The position numbers were made by a program, and so were the translations under genes. From positions 1 through 9,935 of the forward strand of contig CAMYKE010000075.1 in assembly GCA_947258895.1 (NCBI GenBank): a DNA stretch of 9,935 bases. Direction: 5' to 3'. Origin of the DNA: an uncultured Pseudomonadales bacterium (GTDB taxonomy: Bacteria > Pseudomonadota > Gammaproteobacteria > Pseudomonadales > IMCC2047). The notes under the pieces are model-generated. The model saw only the letters and a list, made by a program, of their open reading frames with translations. It was not told the DNA's origin and searched no databases. Positions 1 through 7,700 of the stretch are shown here, one piece after another; position 1 is the first letter of the stretch; each line of letters starts with the position of its first letter.

Positions 1-1032
1 CAGCAATATGTGCAGCAATTATGCGCCGACCTCGCCGCCGACCTGGACTACGTCCAGGGTCGCGTCCTGGGCAGCATTTTTATCGGCGGCGGCACCCCGA
101 GCCTGTTTTCCGCCCGGGCAATCGGCGCGCTGCTGGAACGGATCGAGCAACAGGTACGATTCCAGACGGGCATCGAAATCACCCTCGAGGCCAATCCCGG
201 CACCTTCGAACAACAGAAATTCCGCGACTTCCGCAGCGCCGGGGTCAATCGACTCTCGATTGGCATCCAGAGCTTCGACGACGACTCGCTGCGGCGCCTC
301 GGCCGGGTCCATGACGGCCAGGAGGCGCGCCGCGCCGTCGCCACTGCCCGGGATGCGGGTTTCGAAAATATCAACCTGGACCTGATGCATGGCTTGCCGG
401 ACCAGACTCCCGGGATGGCCCTGCAGGATCTGTCCCTGGCCTGTGACTTCGATCCCGCGCACCTGTCGTGGTACCAGCTGACCATCGAACCCAATACCGA
501 GTTCTATAACAAGGTACCGGTGCTCCCCGATGAGGATGCGCTCTGGGATATCTTCAGCCAGGGCAGAGCGCTGCTCGAAGATCGCGGTTTCGGGCAATAC
601 GAGGTATCCGCCTACTGCCGCCCGCACCGGGCATCCCGGCATAACCTCAACTACTGGGAGTTTGGCGACTACCTGGGAATTGGCGCCGGAGCCCATGGCA
701 AGGTCACCCTGCTGGAGCAGCAACAGGTCGTCCGCACCCGCAAAACCCGCGCGCCGATCGACTATCTACGCACTCCGCGGCCGGCCCGGGATGCTGTTAT
801 CCCGGTCGATACCGGCACCCTGAGCGGGGAATTTATGCTCAATGCGCTGCGCCTTAACCGCGGCTTCCAGGCGCAGCAATTTGAGCGCACCACCGGCCTG
901 CCGTTAAACGCGCTGGCCAAACCCGTCGCAGCGGCACGCCGGGCCGGGCTACTGGAACCGGACGAGCCCTATCGCGCCACCGCGCAGGGCCGGTTGTTTT
1001 TGAATAACCTGGTGGCACTCTTTTTTGAATAA
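1..1032 (+). CDS. hemW: HemW, radical SAM heme chaperone (5' end missing)
   Basis: This is the C-terminal part of HemW (formerly YggW), the HemN-like radical SAM protein now regarded as a heme chaperone rather than a coproporphyrinogen oxidase. The reading frame is open from base 1 (QQYVQQLC...), so the gene starts upstream. The GTG at 10 is an internal codon, and the CxxxCxxC iron-sulfur motif with the true start is off the window. Visible family marks are IFIGGGTPSLFS near the left edge, the NLDLMHGLPDQT stretch in mid-protein, and the HNLNYWEFGDYLGIGAGAHG signature around 640-696. The HemW C-terminal helical domain follows (GEFMLNALRLNRGF, 826-870) and the protein ends in LFFE at a TAA stop. 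The protein is cytoplasmic. It has no obvious link to the SOS genes downstream, which have their own promoter. No intrinsic terminator is evident after the stop. The family call is secure; the heme-chaperone role is family knowledge. Confidence 0.94.
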   Translation, partial: QQYVQQLCADLAADLDYVQGRVLGSIFIGGGTPSLFSARAIGALLERIEQQVRFQTGIEITLEANPGTFEQQKFRDFRSAGVNRLSIGIQSFDDDSLRRLGRVHDGQEARRAVATARDAGFENINLDLMHGLPDQTPGMALQDLSLACDFDPAHLSWYQLTIEPNTEFYNKVPVLPDEDALWDIFSQGRALLEDRGFGQYEVSAYCRPHRASRHNLNYWEFGDYLGIGAGAHGKVTLLEQQQVVRTRKTRAPIDYLRTPRPARDAVIPVDTGTLSGEFMLNALRLNRGFQAQQFERTTGLPLNALAKPVAAARRAGLLEPDEPYRATAQGRLFLNNLVALFFE

Positions 1033-1118
1033 GCTGTAGTAGCGCAGTTTTGAGGCGACAGGCTTTCCAGGCAGCGCCGAAAAGATATGATCGGCCACCT
1101 GCAACCCGCAATAGAAGT

Positions 1119-1145
1119 GAATTAAGTAAACTGTCCCCGGAATTC
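1119..1145. repeat. Short motif resembling flanks of Y1/RAYT transposases
   Basis: A 27-base stretch begins GAATTAAG, contains AAACTGTCCCCGG and ends GAATTC, so its ends form a weak inverted repeat (GAATT/AATTC). From memory, very similar strings (an AATTCCGGGGACA core joined to a TACTTAATT tail) recur beside REP-associated or IS200-like Y1 transposase genes in many proteobacteria. No transposase gene is present here, so this would be a solo remnant in the hemW-imuA gap. The sequence is directly visible; the family link is recollection. Confidence 0.3.
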
Positions 1146-1179
1146 AAAAAACCCTTTGCCCGGGAGCAAGGATTGTCCT

Positions 1180-1206
1180 AAAATACTGTATAAATATACA
1201 GTATTT
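1180..1206. promoter_or_regulatory. LexA operator (SOS box) of imuA-imuB
   Basis: The core CTGTATAAATATACAG at 1186-1201 is a perfect match to the E. coli-type LexA consensus CTGT-N8-ACAG with an AT-only spacer. The palindrome extends outward to 1181-1206. It ends 8 bases before the imuA ATG, so LexA bound here would cover the promoter. A possible promoter is TTGTCC (1173-1178) with TATACA (1195-1200) inside the operator. The whole 27 bases recur exactly at 4667-4693 in front of dnaE2. Confidence 0.95.
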
Positions 1207-1214
1207 AAATTAAA

Positions 1215-1985
1215 ATGCCCAAGGTATCCCCACTCGAAACGCTGCTCCACCGCTCCGATATCTGGCGCGCCTCCAGCGTACCCGGCGCGCCCGTCGGCAT
1301 CCCCAGTGGCCTGCGTCAGCTCGATAAGGCGCTGCATCATCATGGCTGGCCCCGCCATGGCCTGACAGAACTGTTATTTGCCACCCCCGGTAGCGGGGAG
1401 TTGAGCCTGCTCGCCCCCAGCCTGGCGCGGCTCAGCCAGCAGCCCGGGTTACTGGTGCTGGTGGCACCACCTTATATTCCCTACGCGCCGGGGTTGCTCG
1501 GCTATGGCATCGATGTGTCGCGGCTGCTGGTTATCCAGCTCGAGGCCACGACGGACATACTGTGGGCGACCGAGCAGGCACTCGGGTCCGGCGCCTGTGG
1601 CAGCGTCCTGAGCTGGCTGCCGGAAACCGGCATCACCCACAAGCACCTGCGCCGCTTGCAGTTGGCGGCGCAGCGAAATCGCGGGATCAGTGTCCTGTTA
1701 CGGCCATCGAGCGCCGCCCGCCAGCCCTCCCCGGCGGCGCTGCGTATAACCATCGCAATCCATGGCGGCCAATTACAACTAAATATCCTGAAGCAACGTG
1801 GCGGCTGGGCCGGACAGAACGTCAGCCTCGCCCTGCCCGAGCGGCTGACGCGCCAACAACTGCCAGCTAGCGACTTGCCGGTCTATAACCGCCGCGCCAG
1901 CCCGCATCGCCAGCTGTCCCCCGGCATGCAGCCGTTGGCCGACCCGCACGGCCTTGACCAAAGCAAGCCCAGTGTCATTCACTAG
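1215..1985 (+). CDS. imuA: ImuA, translesion synthesis accessory protein
   Basis: ImuA is a 256-residue RecA/SulA-like protein that works with ImuB and DnaE2 in SOS mutagenesis. Family marks are the N-terminal ETLLHRSDIWR segment, the IPSGLRQLDKALHHHGWPRHGLTELL stretch (residues 29-54) and a degenerate P-loop, ATPGSGEL at 56-63, where the usual lysine is glutamate; ATP binding by the classical mode is therefore doubtful. A hydrophobic strand GLLVLVAPP follows. Length and order fit gammaproteobacterial ImuA. The ATG at 1215 is chosen because it begins the conserved N-terminus. No Shine-Dalgarno sequence precedes it, since the SOS box occupies that space, so the mRNA leader is probably very short. 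imuB follows after 23 bases in the same transcript. Transcription should rise on DNA damage through LexA cleavage. The exact biochemical role of ImuA in this group is not settled. Confidence 0.9.
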   Translation: MPKVSPLETLLHRSDIWRASSVPGAPVGIPSGLRQLDKALHHHGWPRHGLTELLFATPGSGELSLLAPSLARLSQQPGLLVLVAPPYIPYAPGLLGYGIDVSRLLVIQLEATTDILWATEQALGSGACGSVLSWLPETGITHKHLRRLQLAAQRNRGISVLLRPSSAARQPSPAALRITIAIHGGQLQLNILKQRGGWAGQNVSLALPERLTRQQLPASDLPVYNRRASPHRQLSPGMQPLADPHGLDQSKPSVIH

Positions 1986-2008
1986 CGTGCTGCTAAAGAC
2001 GACCTCCC

Positions 2009-3469
2009 ATGCTGTGGTTCTGCCTGCACTTTCCCTCACTGCCGCTGGAGGTTTTTACCCGGCTGGATGATAACGCCGAGCAACAGGCCGTATTGATCGC
2101 GGAGCACCACCGGGTCCTCTGCGCTAACCCCAAGGCCGCTCAACTCGGCGTGGTAACCGGCCAATCGGTGGCAACGGCTAACGCGCTGTGCAACCGGGTG
2201 CATACCCTCGAACGCAATCCCGGCCAGGAACGCAAGGCGCTGGCGCAGCTGGCGCAACGCTGTTACCAGTTCACCCCCATGGTCAGCCTGCAACCACCGG
2301 CATCGGTCCTGCTGGAGATCAGCGGCAGCCTGGTGCTCTTTAAGGGTTTGGCACAACTGCAAAAGCAACTCCTGCAGGAGCTCGGAGAGCTCGGCTACAG
2401 TATCCGCAACGGCAGCGGCCAGACGCCCGGAGCCGCCTGGCTGGCGGCCCGTGCCGGACTGGGTGCAGAAACGCCCGGCGAGCCACGTCGCCAGCTGAAG
2501 CAACTGCCGCTGGCGTATCTCGATATCAGTGACAAGCAACGAACGCAATTACAGGACATGGGCTTCTCCCGGCTGGGAGAGCTGTTTGCGCTGCCACCGC
2601 ATGCCGTCGGCCGGCGCTTTGGGCAGGATTTTTTGCACTACCTGCAACAACTTACCGGGGAGCGCCCGGACCCCAGGCAGCCCATCGAACTGGACGATGC
2701 ATTTTCCAGCGAGCTGTTTTACATCGATGGCCTGGAAAATATCCAGGCATTGCTGTTCCCTGCCAAGCGCCTGCTGGCCGAACTCGGCCATTACCTGCGC
2801 TATCGCCAGTTGCATTGCCGCAGCTTTAACTGGCATTTCGAGCAGCTCGGGAAACAGCGTCATCGACTCACCATGCACCTGTCCAGGCCCCAGAATAACA
2901 CCGCCAATTTCCTGGAATTGACCCGCATCAGGCTGGAACGACTGGCGCTTGATGGCGCGGTGCACAGCATTACCCTGAGCAGCAACGACTTCGCCGCGGC
3001 AAGCGCCGCAAACCAGTCCCTGCTCAAGCTCGACGCCGACCACCAGCAACAGGTGGCGTCCCCGGAGCGGCTGCTGGATAAATTGGGTGCGCGGCTGGGC
3101 CAGACCAAACTGTTCGGTATCGCGCCGGTCGACGAGCACGTCCCGGAACTGGCCTGGCGCGCCACCACTACGCCAGCCCTCGGCCAGCGCTACCAGCAGC
3201 CGGCTGACAAAAACGCCAACCGGTATGCTGCCGGAGAGCACCACCACACCCGGCCCAGGCCCTCCTGGTTACTGCGCCATCCCGCTCCGCTCCAGCAACG
3301 CAACCGCGACCTGTACTGGCAAGGCAAGCGAATCACCCTGCTGCGCGGCCCGGAGCGCATCGACAGCCATTGGTGGCAATCCTCGGCAGTACGCCGGGAT
3401 TACTTTGTCGCCCGCCGCGAAGACGGCGGCCTATACTGGATTTATCGCGAGGTCACCAGCCCCTGCTAA
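2009..3469 (+). CDS. imuB: ImuB, catalytically inactive Y-family polymerase homologue
   Basis: ImuB (486 residues) has a Y-family DNA polymerase fold but lacks the acidic active site and acts as an adaptor between DnaE2 and the beta clamp. At the N-terminus, where active DinB-type enzymes carry the DxD metal ligands, this protein reads WFCLHFPSLPLE (C5, H7 by my alignment). The second catalytic pair (DE of SIDEA) aligns with Q95-P96 ahead of LLEISGSLVLFKG. Thumb and little-finger-like segments follow (GELFALPPHAVGRRFG, LTGERPDPRQPIELDD). The typical C-terminal ImuB domain is present: RPSWLL, then GPERIDSHWW, RRDYFVAR and LYWIYRE. QTKLF at 365-369 resembles a clamp-binding pentamer but overlaps a generally conserved family segment, so its role is uncertain. 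The gene follows imuA by 23 bases and shares its SOS promoter. A MITE-like element begins 3 bases after its stop. The family call is secure. Confidence 0.92.
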   Translation: MLWFCLHFPSLPLEVFTRLDDNAEQQAVLIAEHHRVLCANPKAAQLGVVTGQSVATANALCNRVHTLERNPGQERKALAQLAQRCYQFTPMVSLQPPASVLLEISGSLVLFKGLAQLQKQLLQELGELGYSIRNGSGQTPGAAWLAARAGLGAETPGEPRRQLKQLPLAYLDISDKQRTQLQDMGFSRLGELFALPPHAVGRRFGQDFLHYLQQLTGERPDPRQPIELDDAFSSELFYIDGLENIQALLFPAKRLLAELGHYLRYRQLHCRSFNWHFEQLGKQRHRLTMHLSRPQNNTANFLELTRIRLERLALDGAVHSITLSSNDFAAASAANQSLLKLDADHQQQVASPERLLDKLGARLGQTKLFGIAPVDEHVPELAWRATTTPALGQRYQQPADKNANRYAAGEHHHTRPRPSWLLRHPAPLQQRNRDLYWQGKRITLLRGPERIDSHWWQSSAVRRDYFVARREDGGLYWIYREVTSPC

Positions 3470-3472
3470 TAC

Positions 3473-3499
3473 TAGTACTCCGTCCACCTGATAATTACG
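3473..3499 (+). repeat. Left terminal inverted repeat of the MITE-like element
   Basis: These 27 bases (TAGTACTCCGTCCACC... ending ATAATTACG) are the exact reverse complement of 3714-3740. Pairing stops on the outside at 3472/3741 and on the inside at 3500/3713. The left end starts 3 bases after the imuB stop codon. Confidence 0.95.
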
Positions 3500-3505
3500 G
3501 ATGCA

Positions 3506-3602
3506 GCGTTGCTGTGGTGTTTCGCAACAAGGCACAGCGAGCAGGGAATGGTTGCTCCCTTTCAAAACGCTGTAACGCGGTGGCGGGACACCACAGCAGC
3601 GC
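3506..3602 (+). repeat. Long hairpin in the left half of the MITE-like element
   Basis: Bases 3506-3525 pair along all 20 positions with 3583-3602, with 17 Watson-Crick pairs and three T-G pairs (G-U if transcribed from this strand). Inside lie a second stem, ACAGCG 3534-3539 with CGCTGT 3568-3573, and a third, AGGGA 3543-3547 with TCCCT 3556-3560. All mismatches in the main stem are wobble pairs, which would fit a structure kept as plus-strand RNA. Confidence 0.6.
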
Positions 3603-3615
3603 CCTGTGGGTTGGC

Positions 3616-3701
3616 GTGTCAGCGCCCATGGACAGCGTTGCGTCTCTTGTCAAGGGAGTTACCATTGCCTGCGAGTCGCGCCTTGCCATGAACGCTGACA
3701 C
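3616..3701 (+). repeat. Hairpin in the right half of the MITE-like element
   Basis: GTGTCAGCG at 3616-3624 pairs with CGCTGACAC at 3693-3701, and after a two-base mismatch CATGG 3627-3631 continues pairing with CCATG 3686-3690. With the 3506-3602 hairpin and the terminal repeats, the element could fold into a three-way junction. Confidence 0.55.
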
Positions 3702-3713
3702 ATCAACTGAATG

Positions 3714-3740
3714 CGTAATTATCAGGTGGACGGAGTACTA
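3714..3740 (-). repeat. Right terminal inverted repeat of the MITE-like element
   Basis: This is the exact reverse complement of 3473-3499, ending CGGAGTACTA. It lies 38 bases before the FNT start codon, so the leader of that gene (ACAACAACGCTACACA...) begins just outside the element. Confidence 0.95.
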
Positions 3741-3778
3741 ACAACAACGCTACACACTCTGGAAGCGGGTTAACTGCC

Positions 3779-4642
3779 ATGGCAACAAGCACGACTAACC
3801 AAATCAACACCAACAACAGCGTCGATGCCTACTCGCCGCCCCAGGTCGCCCATCGCGTCGAGACTGTTGGCATAAAAAAGGCACAAATGCCCACCCTGCA
3901 ACTACTGGTGCTGGGCGTTTTGGCCGGCGCCTTTATCGCGTTTGGCGGCATGTTCTATACCCTGGTCATCACCGGCAGCGACTTGCCACTGGGCATCACC
4001 CGCCTGCTCGGCGGTGTCGCATTCTCGCTGGGCCTGGTGCTGGTGATTGTCGGGGGCGCAGAACTGTTCACCGGTAACAACCTGATCGTTATGGCCTGGG
4101 CGGACCGCAAGGTCTCTTCTACCGCGCTATTACGAAACTGGGCCCTGGTTTATGCGGGCAACCTGATCGGCTCGCTGGGCACCGCCGTGCTGGTGTACCT
4201 GTCCGGCACCCTGGCGATGGGAGATAATGCCGTCGCCGAAACCGCTATTGGCATTGCCGTCGGCAAGACCTCGCTACCATTCCTGCAGGCGTTTGTGCGG
4301 GGAATCCTGTGCAATGTACTGGTTTGCCTGGCGGTATGGATGTGTTTCAGCGCCCGCAGCGTCACTGCCAAGATACTGGCCATCATTTTCCCCATATCGG
4401 CCTTCGTCGCGCTCGGGTTTGAACACAGCGTGGCCAATATGTACCTGATCCCCATCGGCATGCTGGAAGATGCTTTCGGAAACACCACGCTCTCCGCCAC
4501 CCTGGACGTCAGCACCCTGAACCTTGCCGGCCTGCTCGGCAATCTGGTACCCGTTACCCTCGGCAACATTGTGGGCGGCTCGCTACTGGTCGCGCTGGTG
4601 TACTACCTCGTTTATATTCGCAGCGAGGGACAAGGAATGTAG
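3779..4642 (+). CDS. FNT-family formate/nitrite channel
   Basis: A 287-residue inner-membrane protein of the formate/nitrite transporter (FocA/NirC) family, which forms pentameric channels for small monovalent anions such as formate, nitrite or hydrosulfide. About 36 soluble N-terminal residues precede six hydrophobic segments (roughly 38-63, 75-93, 117-145, 167-190, 197-213 and 252-280). Family motifs are ELFTGN at 95-100 (the omega-loop region after the second helix), YAGNLIGS at 125-132, RGILCNVLVCLAVW at 174-187, GFEHSVANMY at 213-222 with the pore histidine H216, and NLVPVTLGNIVGGS at 255-268. This is normal family length. The ATG at 3779 has only a weak GGAAG ribosome site some 13 bases upstream. 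Substrate cannot be read from sequence, and no formate or nitrite enzyme is beside it. It sits between imuB and dnaE2, an unusual place, and has no SOS box of its own. Read-through from imuAB across the MITE-like element is possible but unsupported. Confidence 0.9.
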   Translation: MATSTTNQINTNNSVDAYSPPQVAHRVETVGIKKAQMPTLQLLVLGVLAGAFIAFGGMFYTLVITGSDLPLGITRLLGGVAFSLGLVLVIVGGAELFTGNNLIVMAWADRKVSSTALLRNWALVYAGNLIGSLGTAVLVYLSGTLAMGDNAVAETAIGIAVGKTSLPFLQAFVRGILCNVLVCLAVWMCFSARSVTAKILAIIFPISAFVALGFEHSVANMYLIPIGMLEDAFGNTTLSATLDVSTLNLAGLLGNLVPVTLGNIVGGSLLVALVYYLVYIRSEGQGM

Positions 4643-4666
4643 CCATAGGCCGCTTTTCGGTTTTGC

Positions 4667-4693
4667 AAAATACTGTATAAATATACAGTATTT
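4667..4693. promoter_or_regulatory. LexA operator (SOS box) of dnaE2
   Basis: CTGTATAAATATACAG at 4673-4688 is a second perfect LexA site. The 27 bases here are identical to 1180-1206. It ends 15 bases before the dnaE2 ATG. A -10-like TATACA (4682-4687) lies inside the operator; the best -35 candidate upstream (TTTTGC, 4661-4666) is weak and slightly close. It gives dnaE2 its own SOS-controlled promoter even though the FNT gene separates it from imuAB. Confidence 0.95.
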
Positions 4694-4708
4694 TGCTATT
4701 CTGCTTAT

Positions 4709-7700
4709 ATGCCCTATGCCGAACTGCACTGCATCAGCAACTTCACTTTCTTGCGCGGCGCCTCCCGCCCGGAAGAACTGGTGACACAAGCTGCCGAGCT
4801 CGACTATTCCGCGCTCGCAATTACCGACGAGTGCTCCCTTGCCGGCGTCGTCAAGGCCCATGTGGCCGCCAAAAACTGCGGCATCAAGCTCATTATTGGT
4901 AGCGAGTTTGCCTTGCAGGACGGCTCCCGCATCGTGGCCCTGGCGCCCAATCGTAGTGCCTATGCCCAGTTGTCGGGCTTTATTACCCTGGCGCGTCGAC
5001 GCGCCGACAAAGGCGCTTACCAGGTGCAGCTCAGGGACTTTGAATTGAGCCTCCCCGATTGCCTGGGCATCTGGCTGCCGCCGACCGCCCCAAACCCTGC
5101 AACAACTCTCGTAACAACCCTTGCGACCACCTCTGCCACAACGGCCCCGGCAACCGGCAGCGCACTCAAGGATTATTTTCCCGCCGGTCTGTGGCTTGGC
5201 GTCGAGTGCTTTTATCAGGACCAGCAACAGCACTACCTCGACTGTTACGCGCTGGCCCGGCAACTGCAGCTCGACATGGTGGCCTGTGGCGATGTGCATA
5301 TGCATCATCCCGACCGCAAGCCGCTGCAGGATGCGCTCACTGCCATTCGCCTGAACACCGCCATCGACCAGCTCGGCAGCCACAGCCAGAGCAACCGTGA
5401 GCGCTACCTGCGGCCGATCAGGAAACTGCAGCGTATATACCCGCGCGCATTACTGGAAGAGAGCGTGCATGTCAGCCAGCTCTGCAGTTTCTCCCTCGAC
5501 GAGTTGCGTTACCAGTATCCCCACGAGGTCATTCCGCCGCAATTCACCGCGCCGCAGTACCTGCGCCAACTGGCGGAGCAGGGCGCCCGACAACGCTGGC
5601 CGGAAGGCATTAGCGACGAGATCCGCCGGCAGCTCGAAAGCGAACTCGAGCTGATTCGTGAGTTGCGTTACGAATATTACTTCCTCACCGTCTATGACCT
5701 GGTCGCCTTCGCCCGCAGCGAGGGTATTCTCTGCCAGGGGCGAGGCTCGGCCGCCAACTCGGTGGTGTGCTACTGCCTGTTTATTACCGAGGTAAATCCG
5801 CAGCAGGCCTCGCTGCTGTTTGAGCGTTTTATCTCCCGGGAGCGCAATGAACCACCGGACATCGATGTCGATTTCGAGCATGAACGGCGCGAAGAGGTGA
5901 TTCAGTACATCTACAAGAAGTATTCCCGCGAACGTGCCGCGCTGGCGGCTACCGTCATCACCTACCGGGCGCGCAGCGCGGTCCGCGATATCGGCAAGGC
6001 GCTGGGGCTGGACCCGCTGTTTGTCGACCAGCTGTCCAAATCCCTGGCCTGGTGGGACCGCAAGAACGACCTCCTGAAACGCTTCAGGGACGCCAATCTC
6101 GGCGATGGCCGGATCGCCGAGCTGTTTATGTTCCTGATCAATGAGATTCTCGGGTTTCCGCGCCACCTGTCGCAGCACGTGGGCGGTTTTATTATCTGTG
6201 ATCGCCCCGTCAGCGAACTGGTGCCGGTGGAGAATGCCAGCATGGCGGAGCGTACCGTGATCCAGTGGGACAAGGAGGACATCGAGGCACTGGGGCTGCT
6301 CAAGGTCGACGTGCTGGCGCTGGGCATGCTGAGTGCGATTCGCAAGTGCCTGGCGCTGGCCAACCAGTATTGCGACCCGCCGCTGAGCCTGGCGAATATT
6401 CCCCGCGAAGACCCGCACACCTACCGGATGCTATCGCGTGCCGATAGCGTCGGGGTCTTCCAGGTAGAATCCCGTGCCCAGATGTCGATGCTGCCGCGCC
6501 TCAAGCCCGAGTGCTTCTACGACCTGGTTATCCAGGTGGCGATCGTGCGCCCCGGCCCGATCCAGGGCGACATGGTGCATCCCTATTTACAGCGCCGCGC
6601 GGGGGAAGAGCCTGTGCATTATGAGAACGACGAGATCAAGTCGGTACTGGAGCGCACCCTCGGCGTGCCTATCTTCCAGGAACAGGTCATCAAGCTGGCA
6701 ATGGTTGCCGCGGGATTCAGCGGCGGCGAGGCCGACCAATTGCGCCGCGCCATGGCCAGTTGGGGCAAGAATGGCAACCTGCTCAGGTTTCGCCAAAAGC
6801 TGATCGACGGCATGCTGGCCCGCGGCCATTCCGAGGATTTCGCCGAACGGGTATTCAACCAGATGAAGGGCTTCGGCAGTTACGGCTTCCCCGAATCCCA
6901 CGCCGCCAGTTTTGCGCTGCTGGTGTACCTCTCCGCCTGGCTGAAATGCCACCACCCCGCCGCGTTTTACAGCGCCATCATCAACAGCCAGCCGATGGGG
7001 TTTTATTCGCCCTCGCAACTCGTCCAGGACGCCCGCCGCCATGATATCGTGGTGCGTCCTGTCGACATCGATCACAGCCACTGGGATTGCACCCTCGAGG
7101 ACTGCGCCGCAATGCCGGAGAGGCAACCGGTGATTCGCCTCGGCATGCGACTGGTCAAGGGCTTTAATGAGCGCGCGGCAGAACGCCTGGTTTTGGCTCG
7201 CCAACAGCGGCCTTTTCGCAACCTCCAGGACCTGTGCCAGCGCGCCCGGCTCAATCAGCTGGAACGTACTGCGCTGGTGCGCGCCAACACCCTGATCCGG
7301 CTCAGCAAGCATCGCCACCAGGCCCACTGGCAAAACCAGGCCATTGAAGAGGCGCGCCCCCTGCTGGAATACCAGGTCCGCGCAGATTCCCGGCAACTCA
7401 ACGACGACATACAACTGCCTGCACCCAGCGAAGCCGAAGACCTTTGTGCCGATTACAATAGTACTGGCCTGACCCTCAACCGCCACCCCATGGCCATCCT
7501 GCGCGACCAATACCCGTTTAACCAATGCAGGACCGCGCAGGCTTTGCCGGCTCTCAACCATGGCCGCCTGGTGCGCGTCGCCGGCATCGTCACCGGAAGA
7601 CAACGCCCCGTCACCGCCTCCGGCGTGATTTTCCTGACCCTTGAGGACGAAACCGGCAACCTCAATGTGATCGTTTGGAAGACGCTACAGGATCGCTACC

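Larger units (their letters stand above)
3473..3740. mobile_element. MITE-like 268-bp inverted-repeat element
   Basis: The element is bounded by 27-base perfect inverted repeats, at 3473-3499 and 3714-3740, that begin TAGTACTCCGTCCACC. The outermost TA on each side could be a target duplication, as made by Tc1/mariner/IS630-type transposases, leaving 25-base ends. Inward of the termini the two halves stay roughly complementary without gaps: 3531-3561 against 3652-3682 matches at about 23 of 31 positions. The core also holds two strong nested hairpins (3506-3602 and 3616-3701). No transposase or plausible protein is encoded. A non-autonomous transposon (MITE) moved by an enzyme encoded elsewhere is the simplest reading; a structured RNA or a strong bidirectional transcription stop are alternatives. 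It separates imuB from the FNT gene and may end imuAB transcription. I do not recognise the family. Confidence 0.75.

Noticed and set aside
3509..3691. Small open frames inside the inverted-repeat element
   Set aside because: They follow from the repeat sequence, have no ribosome sites or family features, and overlap each other in several frames.
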